Shown piece after piece: positions 25,181-33,337 of a DNA stretch of 64,000 nucleotides. This DNA comes from Marinococcus halophilus (GTDB lineage Bacteria > Bacillota > Bacilli > Bacillales > Marinococcaceae): the NCBI RefSeq assembly GCF_002265875.1, contig NZ_NPFA01000007.1:137425-201424 (forward strand), in the 5' to 3' direction. The notes below the pieces were generated by a model. That model was not told where the DNA came from, did no database searches, and worked only from the letters and a program-made list of their open reading frames with translations. Each line of letters opens with the position of its first letter. Positions within the stretch are counted from its first letter, which is position 1. A program made the position numbers and the translations under genes.

Positions 25181-26206
25181 TTACGTTTCGCAGCCGACGC
25201 CGTCTCCGTCACGGTCGAGATGGCTGCCGTAGCCCGGGTCACCTTCGCGGACCGGGGCGGCCCCTGCATTGCGGGCCGCACCGCAGTTGTCATAATACAC
25301 GTCTTCAGAGGATTCTTCGCTGCCGGAAGAGCCGGAGTCTTCCGAGTCACTGGGATCTTCGGAAGTTTCTTCGTCACCGTCCTGCTCCTCGTAGCCGTCG
25401 TCGGTTACATAATCATCGATCGACCAGATGCCGATGCCGGCCGACCGTGCGTCCGCCTCCGCAGCTTCAAATTCGTCGAGGTACTCCGTGTTTGGTGGGT
25501 AGACGGCTACCCGGGCGAGTCCTTCCTCAATCAGCTGCTGGTTGAAGTTTTCCCCGTCCACAAACACGTAGGCAAGCAGCCGGCCGTAATAGTCGCGCTC
25601 CTCGACGCCGAGCTCGAGCCGCACGTCTTTGCCGTCCAGCTCACTAGTCGTAAATTCCGCAGCCTCCGGTCCGAACGGCTGCACGCCCATCTGCGGGTGT
25701 TTGGTTTCCGGAGTGTCGACGAGAATGAGGCGGATGCGTTCCTCGCCGCCTTCGTATTCTACATCGATTGTATCTCCATCGACGACGTTGGTTACTGTCG
25801 CGTTGGTGTCTTCAACATCAGAGGCGGAAGATGTGTCTGCCGATGCTTCTTCTTCGGTACTTTCGCTGTCTTCCTTTGTTGCAGCACTGCTGTCGGACGA
25901 TGTACTTTCGGTGGTGGCTTCTTCAGTGCTGCTGGCATCTTCCTCGTTCGAAGCGTCTTCCTGTTGCTGATTGTCTTCTGTCGTGTCGTCATTTTTACGG
26001 CCGGAGGATTCCTGTCCATCAGCATTTCCGTTATTTTCTTCTGCCTGTTCTTTTGGGTCTGTAGTATGTTCATTCTCCGCCGGTTGCTCGCTCGCTTGTT
26101 CTTCTGCGGCCTCGTTGCCGCTTTCCTGGCCGGGCTCTTCACTGCATGCTGTGAGAAAGAGCGTGAGCGCCAGGGTGGAGGATAAAAGCGTTAATGGTTT
26201 TTTCAA
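25181..26206 (-). CDS. Secreted thermonuclease-like lipoprotein with Excalibur tail
   Basis: A Ca-dependent nuclease (staphylococcal nuclease fold) outside the cell. I take TTG at 26206 (GGGGTGAT RBS), giving a lipoprotein signal LTLFLTAC. A long Glu/Ser/Thr/Asn low-complexity linker follows. The SNase domain has ATVTNVVDGDTIDV, RIRLILVDTPETKHP (catalytic Arg) and RDYYGRLLAYVFVDG (second catalytic Arg), FNQQLIEEGLARV and AGIGIW. The C-terminal Excalibur motif DRDGDGVGCE follows an acidic tail. YhcR/nuclease-Excalibur fusions are known in Bacillus. Length is about 341 aa. Confidence 0.88.
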   Translation of the reverse strand: MKKPLTLLSSTLALTLFLTACSEEPGQESGNEAAEEQASEQPAENEHTTDPKEQAEENNGNADGQESSGRKNDDTTEDNQQQEDASNEEDASSTEEATTESTSSDSSAATKEDSESTEEEASADTSSASDVEDTNATVTNVVDGDTIDVEYEGGEERIRLILVDTPETKHPQMGVQPFGPEAAEFTTSELDGKDVRLELGVEERDYYGRLLAYVFVDGENFNQQLIEEGLARVAVYPPNTEYLDEFEAAEADARSAGIGIWSIDDYVTDDGYEEQDGDEETSEDPSDSEDSGSSGSEESSEDVYYDNCGAARNAGAAPVREGDPGYGSHLDRDGDGVGCET

Positions 26207-26426
26207 TAGAATCACCCCGCTGCATAATTGGTTAGCATATAAACAGGAAATAGATGGACGTAATGTATGAAAAAAGTAGCGGTTGTTAGTATTAGTAATA
26301 GTGTACAAGAAAGCAGAGTAAAAGAAAATAACTAACCTGACAGTGTATTTAGTTGTCTGTGCGCAACAGAATATAACTGCAAAAAAAATACACGCGTGAA
26401 AATTCCTATGTCATAAAATGACAGTG

Positions 26427-26460
26427 AAAAAGCCCTCTGCGTCTTTGCAGCGCAGGGGCT
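26427..26460 (-). terminator. Terminator of the 26471 Usp gene
   Basis: AGCCCTCTGCG pairs with CGCAGGGGCT; a T-tract follows on the minus strand. Confidence 0.8.
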
Positions 26461-26470
26461 AGAACCAATA

Positions 26471-27364
26471 CTATTTCGGCAGATAGTCGTTTCGCACAAT
26501 CAGCACGTCACAGGCAGCCCGCCGCACGAGACTCTCCGAAACGCTGCCAAGAAAGAGGCGTTCAGCGCGTCCCATTCCGGAGGAACCGGCGACGATCAGG
26601 TCCGCTTCGAATTTGTTGGCGGCCTCGGTTGGAATGACTACCTTCGGTGCGCCGTATTCGACGGAGAAGTCAATGGCGGAAATGCCGGCTCCGACGCTCA
26701 GGCTGCGGTATTCCTCAAGCAGGTCCTTTCCGCGTTCTTGGTACATTTGGATAATATCTTCAGTATGGTATTCGGCCGAGGAGATAAACGGCGTATTCAG
26801 CACATATACGACCTGAACCCGGCTTTTCTCCCGTTTCGCAATGTCGAGGCCGGCATAGAGGGCGCTGGTAGACACCTCGGAGCCGTCTACGGCAATCAGC
26901 ACGGAGCGGTACGGCGCCGGCGGCTTTTCGTTTTTAACAATCCAGACGTCGCAGGAGGCATGGCGGACGATGCTCGCGGCAACGCTTCCAAAAATCCTCT
27001 TTTCAAACGTGCCGGCTCCGGAGCCCCCGGACAGGATCAGGTCAGCTCCGAATTCGTGGGCAATTTCGCCGGAAATCAATGCTTTGGGAGGGCCTTCCTT
27101 CATAAACGTCAGCACGTTTTTCACGCCCTGGTCTTCAGCGCTTTGTTTGGCCCGGTTTAAAATATCGGTGCCGATACGTTCCGACGCGCTTAACAGATCC
27201 GGCGACCCCCGGCGGAGCTCGCGGATATTGTGGTAATCGATGATGTAGCAGAACGCGAGCGCGCTGTCGCAGGTGAGGGCGGTTTCAACCCCTTTTTGAA
27301 GGGCGTATTCCGATTCCTCCGATCCGTCGAGGGCCACGAGGATGCGTTCATAATGCAGCGTCAT
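26471..27364 (-). CDS. Tandem UspA universal stress protein
   Basis: About 297 aa with two Usp domains: YERILVALDGSEES...GGSGAGTFEKRIFGSVA, then RSVLIAVDGSEVS...GSSGMGRAERLFLGSVS. It is a paralogue of the protein at 7912. ATG 27364 is better placed to the AAGGGA site than the upstream TTG. A perfect FNR palindrome lies about 64 nt upstream, so induction under oxygen limitation is inferred. Confidence 0.9.
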   Translation of the reverse strand: MTLHYERILVALDGSEESEYALQKGVETALTCDSALAFCYIIDYHNIRELRRGSPDLLSASERIGTDILNRAKQSAEDQGVKNVLTFMKEGPPKALISGEIAHEFGADLILSGGSGAGTFEKRIFGSVAASIVRHASCDVWIVKNEKPPAPYRSVLIAVDGSEVSTSALYAGLDIAKREKSRVQVVYVLNTPFISSAEYHTEDIIQMYQERGKDLLEEYRSLSVGAGISAIDFSVEYGAPKVVIPTEAANKFEADLIVAGSSGMGRAERLFLGSVSESLVRRAACDVLIVRNDYLPK

Positions 27365-27427
27365 TGCAATCAATCCCTTCTGGCTTTTTAGTATACCTAT
27401 AGTTTAGCTCATTTTTTCTTTCCTGCG

Positions 27428-27443
27428 TGTGAGGATCCTCACA
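27428..27443. promoter_or_regulatory. Perfect FNR/CRP-type palindrome between divergent operons
   Basis: TGTGA-GGATCC-TCACA is a perfect 16-bp palindrome equal to the Bacillus Fnr consensus TGTGA-N6-TCACA. It lies between the Usp gene (minus) and the 27548-28427 operon (plus) and may serve both. An FNR-type regulator is encoded 2.7 kb away. Confidence 0.85.
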
Positions 27444-27547
27444 TCCAACCGGGACTTTTCAATTTATACTGGTTTCATAAGCAGTTATAAGTAAAAACTA
27501 TTACAGCCTGAAGCGGCTGTGAAAATAAAGCACAAAGGAGTTTCGGT

Positions 27548-27994
27548 ATGACGGATGGATTAAAGCATATTACCCGGAAGGAAATGGTGAATGAATGTGG
27601 AGATGTGCCGCGTACGCTGCCGGAATTAACGAAAGAAGCGGAGGGCAATTCGGAAATCGCCTGCCTGCTGCCCTTTTACGTGTACTACTTTCATACGTAT
27701 GAGTGGCAGGAATACTCGTTAATGACAGAGCATGCGCTTCCCGGGACGTTGAACCACGCCGTCTTTATCGCACTTGATACCCCGTCGCTGCAGGCATCGG
27801 CGCAGATGAAGCGGTACTTTTACGGGCTGTCTTTCATCAGCAGGCTCCCCGAAGACAGGAAGACGGTGTTTACCCTCGAGGAGTGGACGCTGCACGTCTT
27901 CCGGAAATACTACTCTTTAACGACGAAGGCAGCGCTCCCGTCCGGGAACGCGAAGCCGAGGCGGACGGGGATGCGGATTTTCCGGGTCATGTAG
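27548..27994 (+). CDS. Orphan protein downstream of FNR box (148 aa)
   Basis: It contains helical segments such as LPFYVYYFHTYEWQEY and a Trp/Tyr-rich end TLEEWTLHVFRKYYSL. The last 24 codons (TTKAALPSGNAKPRRTG...) are basic and unlike the rest. The +1 frame there reads NDEGSAPVREREAEADGD, which fits the acidic style of the window better. A frameshift near the 3' end is possible. AAAGGAG RBS. It is the first gene of a three-gene operon ending in a Usp. Confidence 0.6.
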   Translation: MTDGLKHITRKEMVNECGDVPRTLPELTKEAEGNSEIACLLPFYVYYFHTYEWQEYSLMTEHALPGTLNHAVFIALDTPSLQASAQMKRYFYGLSFISRLPEDRKTVFTLEEWTLHVFRKYYSLTTKAALPSGNAKPRRTGMRIFRVM

Positions 27995-28051
27995 ACACTG
28001 GTGGTAAATATGAGAGCGTTTGCGGAATGAGGGAACATAAAGGAGGACTGG

Positions 28052-28381
28052 TTGCACATGCAAAAGCACCACTACGAAAATGTCGGGGAAAGTACAACAG
28101 CAGCAGGGGAAGAGGAGTATATACGGTTTGTGTACATTTTCAGCGAGCCTGGCCGCCGGGAGGAAGTGCTCTACATTGGTACGAAAGAACATGTTCGAAA
28201 GCATGCCCGGGTGGGCCTTTTAAATATCGACCTGGAGCTTGCGGACGCTGTCACGGTAGGGAACCGGACGTTTAAAATTGTCGGGATTGAGCGGGTGGCG
28301 CCTTTTGAGACGGTGCAACGGACGTACCGGGGCGGCATGGTGACGTATTATTTTTCGGAAGCGGAGCTGCCGTTATCCTGA
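28052..28381 (+). CDS. Usp-linked small protein, family A copy 2
   Basis: A 109-aa paralogue of the protein at 9133 (see there for the shared blocks: EYIRFVYIF, VLYIGTKEHV, IVGIERVAPFE, VTYYFSEAELPL). It lies 45 nt upstream of a tandem Usp gene, just as copy 1 precedes one. Start is TTG 28052 or ATG 28058; AGGAGG is 5 or 11 nt away respectively. Function unknown; the context links it to Usp activity or stress response. Confidence 0.7.
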   Translation: MHMQKHHYENVGESTTAAGEEEYIRFVYIFSEPGRREEVLYIGTKEHVRKHARVGLLNIDLELADAVTVGNRTFKIVGIERVAPFETVQRTYRGGMVTYYFSEAELPLS

Positions 28382-28426
28382 AGGCTGAAAACATAATAGA
28401 AAATAAACGTACAGAGGAGATGCGAT

Positions 28427-29311
28427 ATGTATAAAACCATTCTTGCTGCTGTGGACCGGTCCGACGAAGCGAAACGGGCAGCCCGGACGGCGGTCATGCT
28501 TGCCGGCCGGTTTGAGGCGACGCTTGTACTGGCGCACGTGGTGAACGAACGGGATTTCAGCGCGTTTCAGTATTACGTTCCATCCGCCTGGGAGGAAACG
28601 AAAAAGACGAACGAAGCGATGCTGGAGCAGTTTACAGCTGAAGCCGAAAGCGGGGGCGTGACGAAGGTGGAGACGGTGCTGCGCTCCGGCGCTCCCAAGT
28701 CGACGGTGCCAAGAGAGCTTGCTCCGGAGTTTGGCGCTGACCTGATCGTGACCGGGGCCTCCGGGATGGGCACCGTGGAAAAGCTGGTAATGGGGAGTGT
28801 GTCGAGCGGCATTCTCCGGAAAGCCAGAGAGGACGTGCTTGTCGTCCGGAAGGAAAGCGCCGGTGGGTACAAAAAAATTCTTGTAGCTGTGGACGGCTCC
28901 GAGGAAGCGGGCCTGGCATTTGAAAAAGGCATCCAGCTCGCGCTCCAGACAGGCGCAGAACTGTTTATCGTACACGTGTTTAACTCGTACCTGCTGTATT
29001 CCACCTCCCTGAATGCCCGTATCCTAAGAACGATCGAAGACGACGACCGGAAAATGCTGGAGGACTATAAAGCTGAAGCAGAGCGCCTCGGCGTTGCAGA
29101 CGTAACGACGTCGCTGCTGTACGGGGCGGCCAAGCTGATTATTCCGCAGGAATATGCCATCCAGCATGAAATTGACCTGATCGTAAGCGGCGCCTCCGGC
29201 ATGAACAGAACGGAGCGACTGCTGCTTGGAAGTGTGGCAGAAGGTATCGCGCACCGGGCGATCTGTGACGTACTGGTGGTGCGGCAGCCGCTCGAGCACA
29301 GAGAGCAGTAA
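28427..29311 (+). CDS. Tandem UspA universal stress protein
   Basis: A 294-aa double Usp: YKTILAAVDRSDEA...GASGMGTVEKLVMGSVS and KKILVAVDGSEEA...GASGMNRTERLLLGSVA. RBS AGAGGAG. It is the last gene of the operon headed by 27548 behind the FNR box and is convergent with the LuxR-type regulator. Its first domain diverges from those at 7912 and 26471. Confidence 0.92.
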   Translation: MYKTILAAVDRSDEAKRAARTAVMLAGRFEATLVLAHVVNERDFSAFQYYVPSAWEETKKTNEAMLEQFTAEAESGGVTKVETVLRSGAPKSTVPRELAPEFGADLIVTGASGMGTVEKLVMGSVSSGILRKAREDVLVVRKESAGGYKKILVAVDGSEEAGLAFEKGIQLALQTGAELFIVHVFNSYLLYSTSLNARILRTIEDDDRKMLEDYKAEAERLGVADVTTSLLYGAAKLIIPQEYAIQHEIDLIVSGASGMNRTERLLLGSVAEGIAHRAICDVLVVRQPLEHREQ

Positions 29312-29312
29312 G

Positions 29313-29936
29313 CTATTTTCCGGAATGGATCAGCCCCGCCCGGTAGGCGTACTCCACCAGTTCCTTTCTCGTTTTCATCGCGAGCTTTTCCATCAGGTTG
29401 GTGCGGTGGGCTTCGACGGTTTTCACACTGATCACGAGTGTATGGGCAATTTCTTTATTGGCGTAGCCGAGCGCTATATAGTACAAAACCTCCCACTCCC
29501 GCGGGGAGAGCCGTCTCGGGCTGCGGACGGAAGCAGGCAGGTGCTGGGCCTGCATCAGCGCGTGGAAGGAAGCCGAGGTGTAGCGCGTGCGCCGGGCGGC
29601 AGCCCGGATAGCCCCGTATAAATCTTCAAGGGAATCGGTGTGCAGCAGGCACCCGGTGGAGGCGCGTTCGTATACCTGCTGCAGGAACGCAGGCGTTTCC
29701 TCCCCGGAGACTAAAAACACGGCCGGAAGTAAAGGGCGGCTCGCGATAGCCGGAGTCGGTGATATCGTACCGGCATCGACGACGCAGACTGTCTGCGGGC
29801 TGCTGGGCGGAAAAGCATCTGCAGGCGGCCAGCCGGAGCTTTCCCTGGTGACGGTAAAGTCAGAAGCTTCGTCCAGCAGCGCTCGTAACGCTTTGCGGTA
29901 AATCGGACGCCTGCTTACTAAAACGATCGCAGTCAT
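29313..29936 (-). CDS. LuxR/NarL-family regulator with degenerate receiver domain
   Basis: A 207-aa protein with a clear C-terminal GerE/LuxR helix-turn-helix (LSPREWEVLYYIALGYANKE, ISVKTVEAHRTNLMEKL). The N-terminal receiver fold keeps the phospho-acceptor-like Asp54 in CVVDAG. It has lost the metal-binding acidic pair (VLVSRRPIY instead of VDDHP) and the conserved Lys (GCLLH instead of GYLLK). It is therefore probably a phosphorylation-independent pseudo-receiver. No histidine kinase is nearby. Confidence 0.85.
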   Translation of the reverse strand: MTAIVLVSRRPIYRKALRALLDEASDFTVTRESSGWPPADAFPPSSPQTVCVVDAGTISPTPAIASRPLLPAVFLVSGEETPAFLQQVYERASTGCLLHTDSLEDLYGAIRAAARRTRYTSASFHALMQAQHLPASVRSPRRLSPREWEVLYYIALGYANKEIAHTLVISVKTVEAHRTNLMEKLAMKTRKELVEYAYRAGLIHSGK

Positions 29937-30118
29937 ACTGTCACCTTCTTATGCATGGTTAGACGTTCATACGGCCAGGCGCTTCGGGAACTACTGCCCA
30001 GGCAATTAACCATGAAGTGTTAAAAAAACAGGAAAAAATAATTAAGGGTTTTCCCTTATATTTTTTGAAAATCCCCTTTGATAGTATCATAGTAACACTA
30101 TTGAAGGAGATGGAAATA

Positions 30119-30862
30119 ATGGGCAGGCCCCTTCAAAGTCTTCCAGTGCACGAAAACCCGGACGGATCTTTTGCAAGTTTGCTGTCTCCTGAAGAATTTG
30201 AGCGTTTTCAAGCGCGCACGCACCTGGCGCATAAACGGGCCGGCACGTACCTGTATCGAGAAGAAGACCCTTCGGATTATTTCTATTTTCTCTATGAAGG
30301 CACCGTGAAAATCCAAAAAGGCACGAGCGACGGAAAGGAACTGACGATCACGCTGCTCGGACGCGGGGACCTGGCCGGCGAATACGGCAGCCTCCAGGCC
30401 GTGCGCCATGATTTTTCCGCCAAAGTTGCCGCCGCCAGCACCGTCGGCGTGATCAAAAAAACGGAAATCGAAGCGCTGATCAGAGACTCCGGCGCCTTTT
30501 CCCTGAAAATGATGCGGTGGATGGGCAGCAATACGCTAAAGGAGCAGTCAAAATTCCGGGATCTGCTGCTGTACGGCAAAAACGGGGCGCTCGCTTCCAC
30601 GCTGATCCGGCTCAGCACGACATACGGAGCCGCCCGCGAGAATGGTACTGTCGTGCTGCAGCTGAAGCTTACCAACGCCGAGCTCGGGGAACACATCGGT
30701 CTGTCGAGGGAGGGCGTGAACCGCTGCCTGAACGAATGGAAAAAAGCAGGCGTACTCTCCTATGAGAACGGCCTCATTGTTATTCACGATATGCTCTACC
30801 TGCGCCGGCAGTGCAACTGCCCGCTGCACAATCTCTGCTCAAGTGACATATGCCGCCTGTAG
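30119..30862 (+). CDS. fnr: FNR/CRP-family regulator with C-terminal Cys cluster
   Basis: About 247 aa from ATG 30119 (AAGGAG upstream); the longer frame from 30017 lacks an RBS. A cyclic-nucleotide-type beta-barrel (AGTYLYREEDPSDYFYFLYEG, DLAGEYGSL) precedes a CRP helix-turn-helix (LTNAELGEHIGLSREGVNR). The tail QCNCPLHNLCSSDICRL carries four Cys. In B. subtilis Fnr a C-terminal Cys cluster binds a [4Fe-4S] centre as oxygen sensor; the location matches although the spacing differs. It probably acts at the palindrome at 27428. Confidence 0.85.
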   Translation: MGRPLQSLPVHENPDGSFASLLSPEEFERFQARTHLAHKRAGTYLYREEDPSDYFYFLYEGTVKIQKGTSDGKELTITLLGRGDLAGEYGSLQAVRHDFSAKVAAASTVGVIKKTEIEALIRDSGAFSLKMMRWMGSNTLKEQSKFRDLLLYGKNGALASTLIRLSTTYGAARENGTVVLQLKLTNAELGEHIGLSREGVNRCLNEWKKAGVLSYENGLIVIHDMLYLRRQCNCPLHNLCSSDICRL

Positions 30863-30873
30863 CAATTTGAATT

Positions 30874-30904
30874 CCCCGGTGCCCCGGCAGGCACCGGGGT
30901 TTTT
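30874..30904. terminator. Terminator after fnr
   Basis: CCCCGGTGCC pairs perfectly with GGCACCGGGG around CCGGCA, followed by TTTTT. Confidence 0.9.
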
Positions 30905-30918
30905 AGCGTTTACAAAAC

Positions 30919-31353
30919 CTAGGGCCGCACTACCATTACGCTGCACCCGGCATTTTTTGTCAGATGCTCGGAGACGCTCCCGAGAAAAAGTTTTTCGACG
31001 GCGTTTAAACCGGTAGCGCCGGTCACGATTAAATCGACGTGGTATTTTGGCACCACCTCGCTCGGAATCGTTATTTTCGGCGAGCCGTATTCAATGTCAG
31101 CCACAACGTCTATAACACCGAATTCCTCCGCCTGCTTTTTGTATTGGTCGAGTCGCTGGCGGGCTTCGTTTTCTGCTTCGCCGATAATTGAAGAGTCGTA
31201 GTTACTCATTGGCCGGTGGGCATTTTGATTGATCACCTGGGTAATTACAAGCTGGGATCCCTGGGCTTTGGCAATCGGAAGCGCCGCCTCAAACGCATGA
31301 CCTGCTTCCCTGGAGCCGTCTACAGCAACCAAAATAACGTTCATTGTATGCAT
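30919..31353 (-). CDS. Single-domain UspA universal stress protein
   Basis: About 144 aa from MHTMNVILVAVDGSREAG (AGGAGGAGG upstream). The ATP-binding type motif GATGLNAVEKLFLGSVSEHLT and the final SVMVVRP define a single Usp domain. It is the fourth Usp gene of the window and is divergent from the STAS/SEC14-like gene. Confidence 0.92.
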   Translation of the reverse strand: MHTMNVILVAVDGSREAGHAFEAALPIAKAQGSQLVITQVINQNAHRPMSNYDSSIIGEAENEARQRLDQYKKQAEEFGVIDVVADIEYGSPKITIPSEVVPKYHVDLIVTGATGLNAVEKLFLGSVSEHLTKNAGCSVMVVRP

Positions 31354-31508
31354 AATCTGCCTCCTCCTGAGTTTATCGGATATACTGTCTACTTCTCGTT
31401 TATACAGGTGTTTTCCTGTTGCCGGGGACGGTAAATTACACATTGGCCGATTAAGTCCGGAAGCAGCAGGGAATTCAACCGGTAAATACGCATGGGAGGT
31501 GCTTAAAC

Positions 31509-31862
31509 ATGCTGAGCGTTACCGCTGCTGAAACGGATCATTTCATGGAGATTGAAATAAGCGGGAAATTGACAGAAGAAGACTACGACACGTTTCGTAA
31601 ATGGTTTCACTCCGTCAAGCAGGACGACACCCCGATTCATCTGCTGGTGATGGTAACTGACTGGAAAGGGATGACGCTTCAGGCAATAGGCGAAGATCTG
31701 AAGTGGCTGCGGCGCATAAAGGAATTTCAAAAAATGGCGTTTGTCAGTGATGAACAGGGCATAAAAGCAGCAGAAGCATTTGGGGCGCTCCTGCCCGGAA
31801 TTGAGACAAAGTATTTCCGGCAGGCGGAAAAGGCGCAGGCACGCGAATGGCTGGCACAATAA
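31509..31862 (+). CDS. STAS/SEC14-like (SpoIIAA-like) protein
   Basis: A 117-aa protein of the SpoIIAA-like family: MEIEISGKLTEEDYDTF, an alternating alpha/beta middle (IHLLVMVTDWKGMTLQAI, RRIKEFQKMAFVSDEQGI) and a C-terminal KYFRQAEKAQAREWL. Members are cytosolic and poorly characterised. GGGAGGTG RBS. Confidence 0.8.
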   Translation: MLSVTAAETDHFMEIEISGKLTEEDYDTFRKWFHSVKQDDTPIHLLVMVTDWKGMTLQAIGEDLKWLRRIKEFQKMAFVSDEQGIKAAEAFGALLPGIETKYFRQAEKAQAREWLAQ

Positions 31863-31893
31863 AATCACGAACGGAAAGGAGCCTTTCCTCCGC

Positions 31894-32094
31894 ATGGATG
31901 AGGCAAACGTTAAATTAGCTGTACAGGGAGAAAACGAGATCAGAAAGGAACAGAGAACAAGCTTTATTCCCCGCATCGGTGAAACGGTGGCTCTGGAGCC
32001 GGATGAAAAATTCAGGGTGATCGATATTGAGTACACGATGTTTGGAGAAAATACGGAAGCGGCAGAAGTCGTCGCCCTCGTGGAACGACTGTAA
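31894..32094 (+). CDS. Small acidic orphan protein (66 aa)
   Basis: MDEANVKLAVQGENEIRKEQ... then FIPRIGETVALEPDEKFRVIDIEY and a final VVALVERL. The block GETVALEPDEKFRVIDIEY has the strand-turn-strand look of family A (GDEIRFRQRVMNVVAIES), so it may be a short relative. The AAAGGAG RBS lies inside a palindrome GGAAAGG-AG-CCTTTCC (31875-31890). It is 32 nt after the STAS gene. Confidence 0.55.
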   Translation: MDEANVKLAVQGENEIRKEQRTSFIPRIGETVALEPDEKFRVIDIEYTMFGENTEAAEVVALVERL

Positions 32095-32246
32095 AGCTCC
32101 GAAGCGTCTCTTTAAAAGGGGCGCTCTTTATGGGTTTATTTCCATAATATAATTATGTTAACTAATCAGCAAAATGATTACTACGGCAGTAAAAGCGGGT
32201 AAAAGGGATTAACGACCATGAAACGTATTTTAAAGGAGGCAGGGAC

Positions 32247-32474
32247 GTGAATAAAAAGCAGAAAAAGCAGTTGGACAAATTGATTGTCGACTATTTGAAG
32301 GACCGGGGAAAATCCCATGAACTGAAGGTAGCAGACGAGCTGTCGGAGCGGTTTGAGGGAAAGCTCCATGCCGCTACCGTACTTGTGAGGATCGACAGAA
32401 TGAAAAAAAGCAACGATCTGCGCCACGAGGCCAGAGCTGTCCACGATACGATCGTCTGGGCGAAAAAACTGTAG
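32247..32474 (+). CDS. Small basic helical protein (75 aa)
   Basis: MNKKQKKQLDKLIVDYLKDR..., then VADELSERFEGKLHAATVLVRI and a basic tail. The helical pattern with LDKLI..YL and RIDRMKKS could be a helix-turn-helix-like DNA-binding protein. GTG start with AAAGGAGG. Function unknown. Confidence 0.55.
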   Translation: MNKKQKKQLDKLIVDYLKDRGKSHELKVADELSERFEGKLHAATVLVRIDRMKKSNDLRHEARAVHDTIVWAKKL

Positions 32475-32624
32475 CAGAGCGAGCTGCTGTCAGGCACATC
32501 TGCTCAATTCCAAAAAGCATGATTCAGGTTTTTAATTCTGCCGGAACAGGGAAAGACAAGCATTAGGAAGAACGGCAGAACGAAGCCCTACTATCCTACA
32601 GCTTACGGAGGAGGCATATGAGAA

Positions 32625-32903
32625 ATGGAAAAAGTAGAATTTCAGTTTATCACGTGCGATAAAAGAGGAGAAATTCCAATAGAAAGCGGCATACTAACGA
32701 TCGAAGATGACAATACATGGCAGGCAGAGCTGATTAATTTCACCGGCGGCATGGAGCTGTTTTCCGATCAGGGAAACGAATTCCGCATGAAAGATAACGC
32801 TCTGGTGGAGTACGAAGGCAAGGGCAAAGCCTCCAAAACCGATAACGAAGAAGCAGAAGGAAATATCGTCATCAAAGGCCAGGGGAAAATTAGCAAATAC
32901 TAA
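32625..32903 (+). CDS. Small beta-rich orphan protein (92 aa), family D copy 1
   Basis: MEKVEFQFITCDKRGEIPIE..., all strands and turns (LTIEDDNTWQAELINFTGGM, GNIVIKGQGKISKY), strongly acidic. It shares size and layout with the proteins at 35566 and 36392: a conserved W at about residue 31-40, a central aromatic turn and an acidic final strand. It may be a small beta-barrel family. GAGGAGG precedes the ATG by 11 nt. Confidence 0.55.
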   Translation: MEKVEFQFITCDKRGEIPIESGILTIEDDNTWQAELINFTGGMELFSDQGNEFRMKDNALVEYEGKGKASKTDNEEAEGNIVIKGQGKISKY

Positions 32904-32905
32904 TA

Positions 32906-32929
32906 AGCATCCCGGGCGGGGTGCTTTTT
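32906..32929 (+). terminator. Terminator
   Basis: AGCATCCC pairs with GGGGTGCT (one G-U) and is followed by TTTTT. Confidence 0.75.
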
Positions 32930-32986
32930 CAATGGCAAAAATGGCAGCCCGCCTCTGCCGCCTGAGTATGAAAGGAGGATTTTTTT

Positions 32987-33304
32987 ATGGACACGTATTA
33001 TGAGCATCCCGAATACCGCCCGTTTTTCCCGAATGCGCTGAACGCTTCACATTCCATAGAGATACTGGATTTCGACGGCCTGGCGCTGCTTATACAGATG
33101 ACCGACGAGGCGGTGGAATCACCGCACCGCCCGGACGCGGACGATATGCTGCACTGGCTGTGGGACATTGGCATCGATTATTTGGAAAACAATAATCCTG
33201 GCGACCGCCAGCGGATGGTTATTACAGAAGCAGATATGGAAAACGGGACGTTGATTACTTCCTACGAAAATCTTTTGAAGGAATTTGAGGACAACGGGTA
33301 CTGA
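32987..33304 (+). CDS. WLW-family orphan protein, copy 1 (105 aa)
   Basis: MDTYYEHPEYRPFF... with the core block LHWLWDIGIDYLENN, then RQRMVITEADMENGTLITSYENLLKEF. The block WLW(x)IGIDYL...R..VIT..D...G.....YENLL..F recurs in the proteins at 36722 and 37976. A strand LALLIQMTDEAVE precedes it in all three. Function unknown. AAAGGAGG RBS. Confidence 0.65.
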   Translation: MDTYYEHPEYRPFFPNALNASHSIEILDFDGLALLIQMTDEAVESPHRPDADDMLHWLWDIGIDYLENNNPGDRQRMVITEADMENGTLITSYENLLKEFEDNGY

Positions 33305-33337
33305 TCAGCGGTTAAAAAAACCTTATAGGAGGCAACT

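Noticed and set aside
25148..26185. A 345-codon + strand hydrophobic frame opposite the nuclease
   Set aside because: The hydrophobic look comes from reading the antisense of an acidic low-complexity linker; the nuclease frame has all catalytic motifs.
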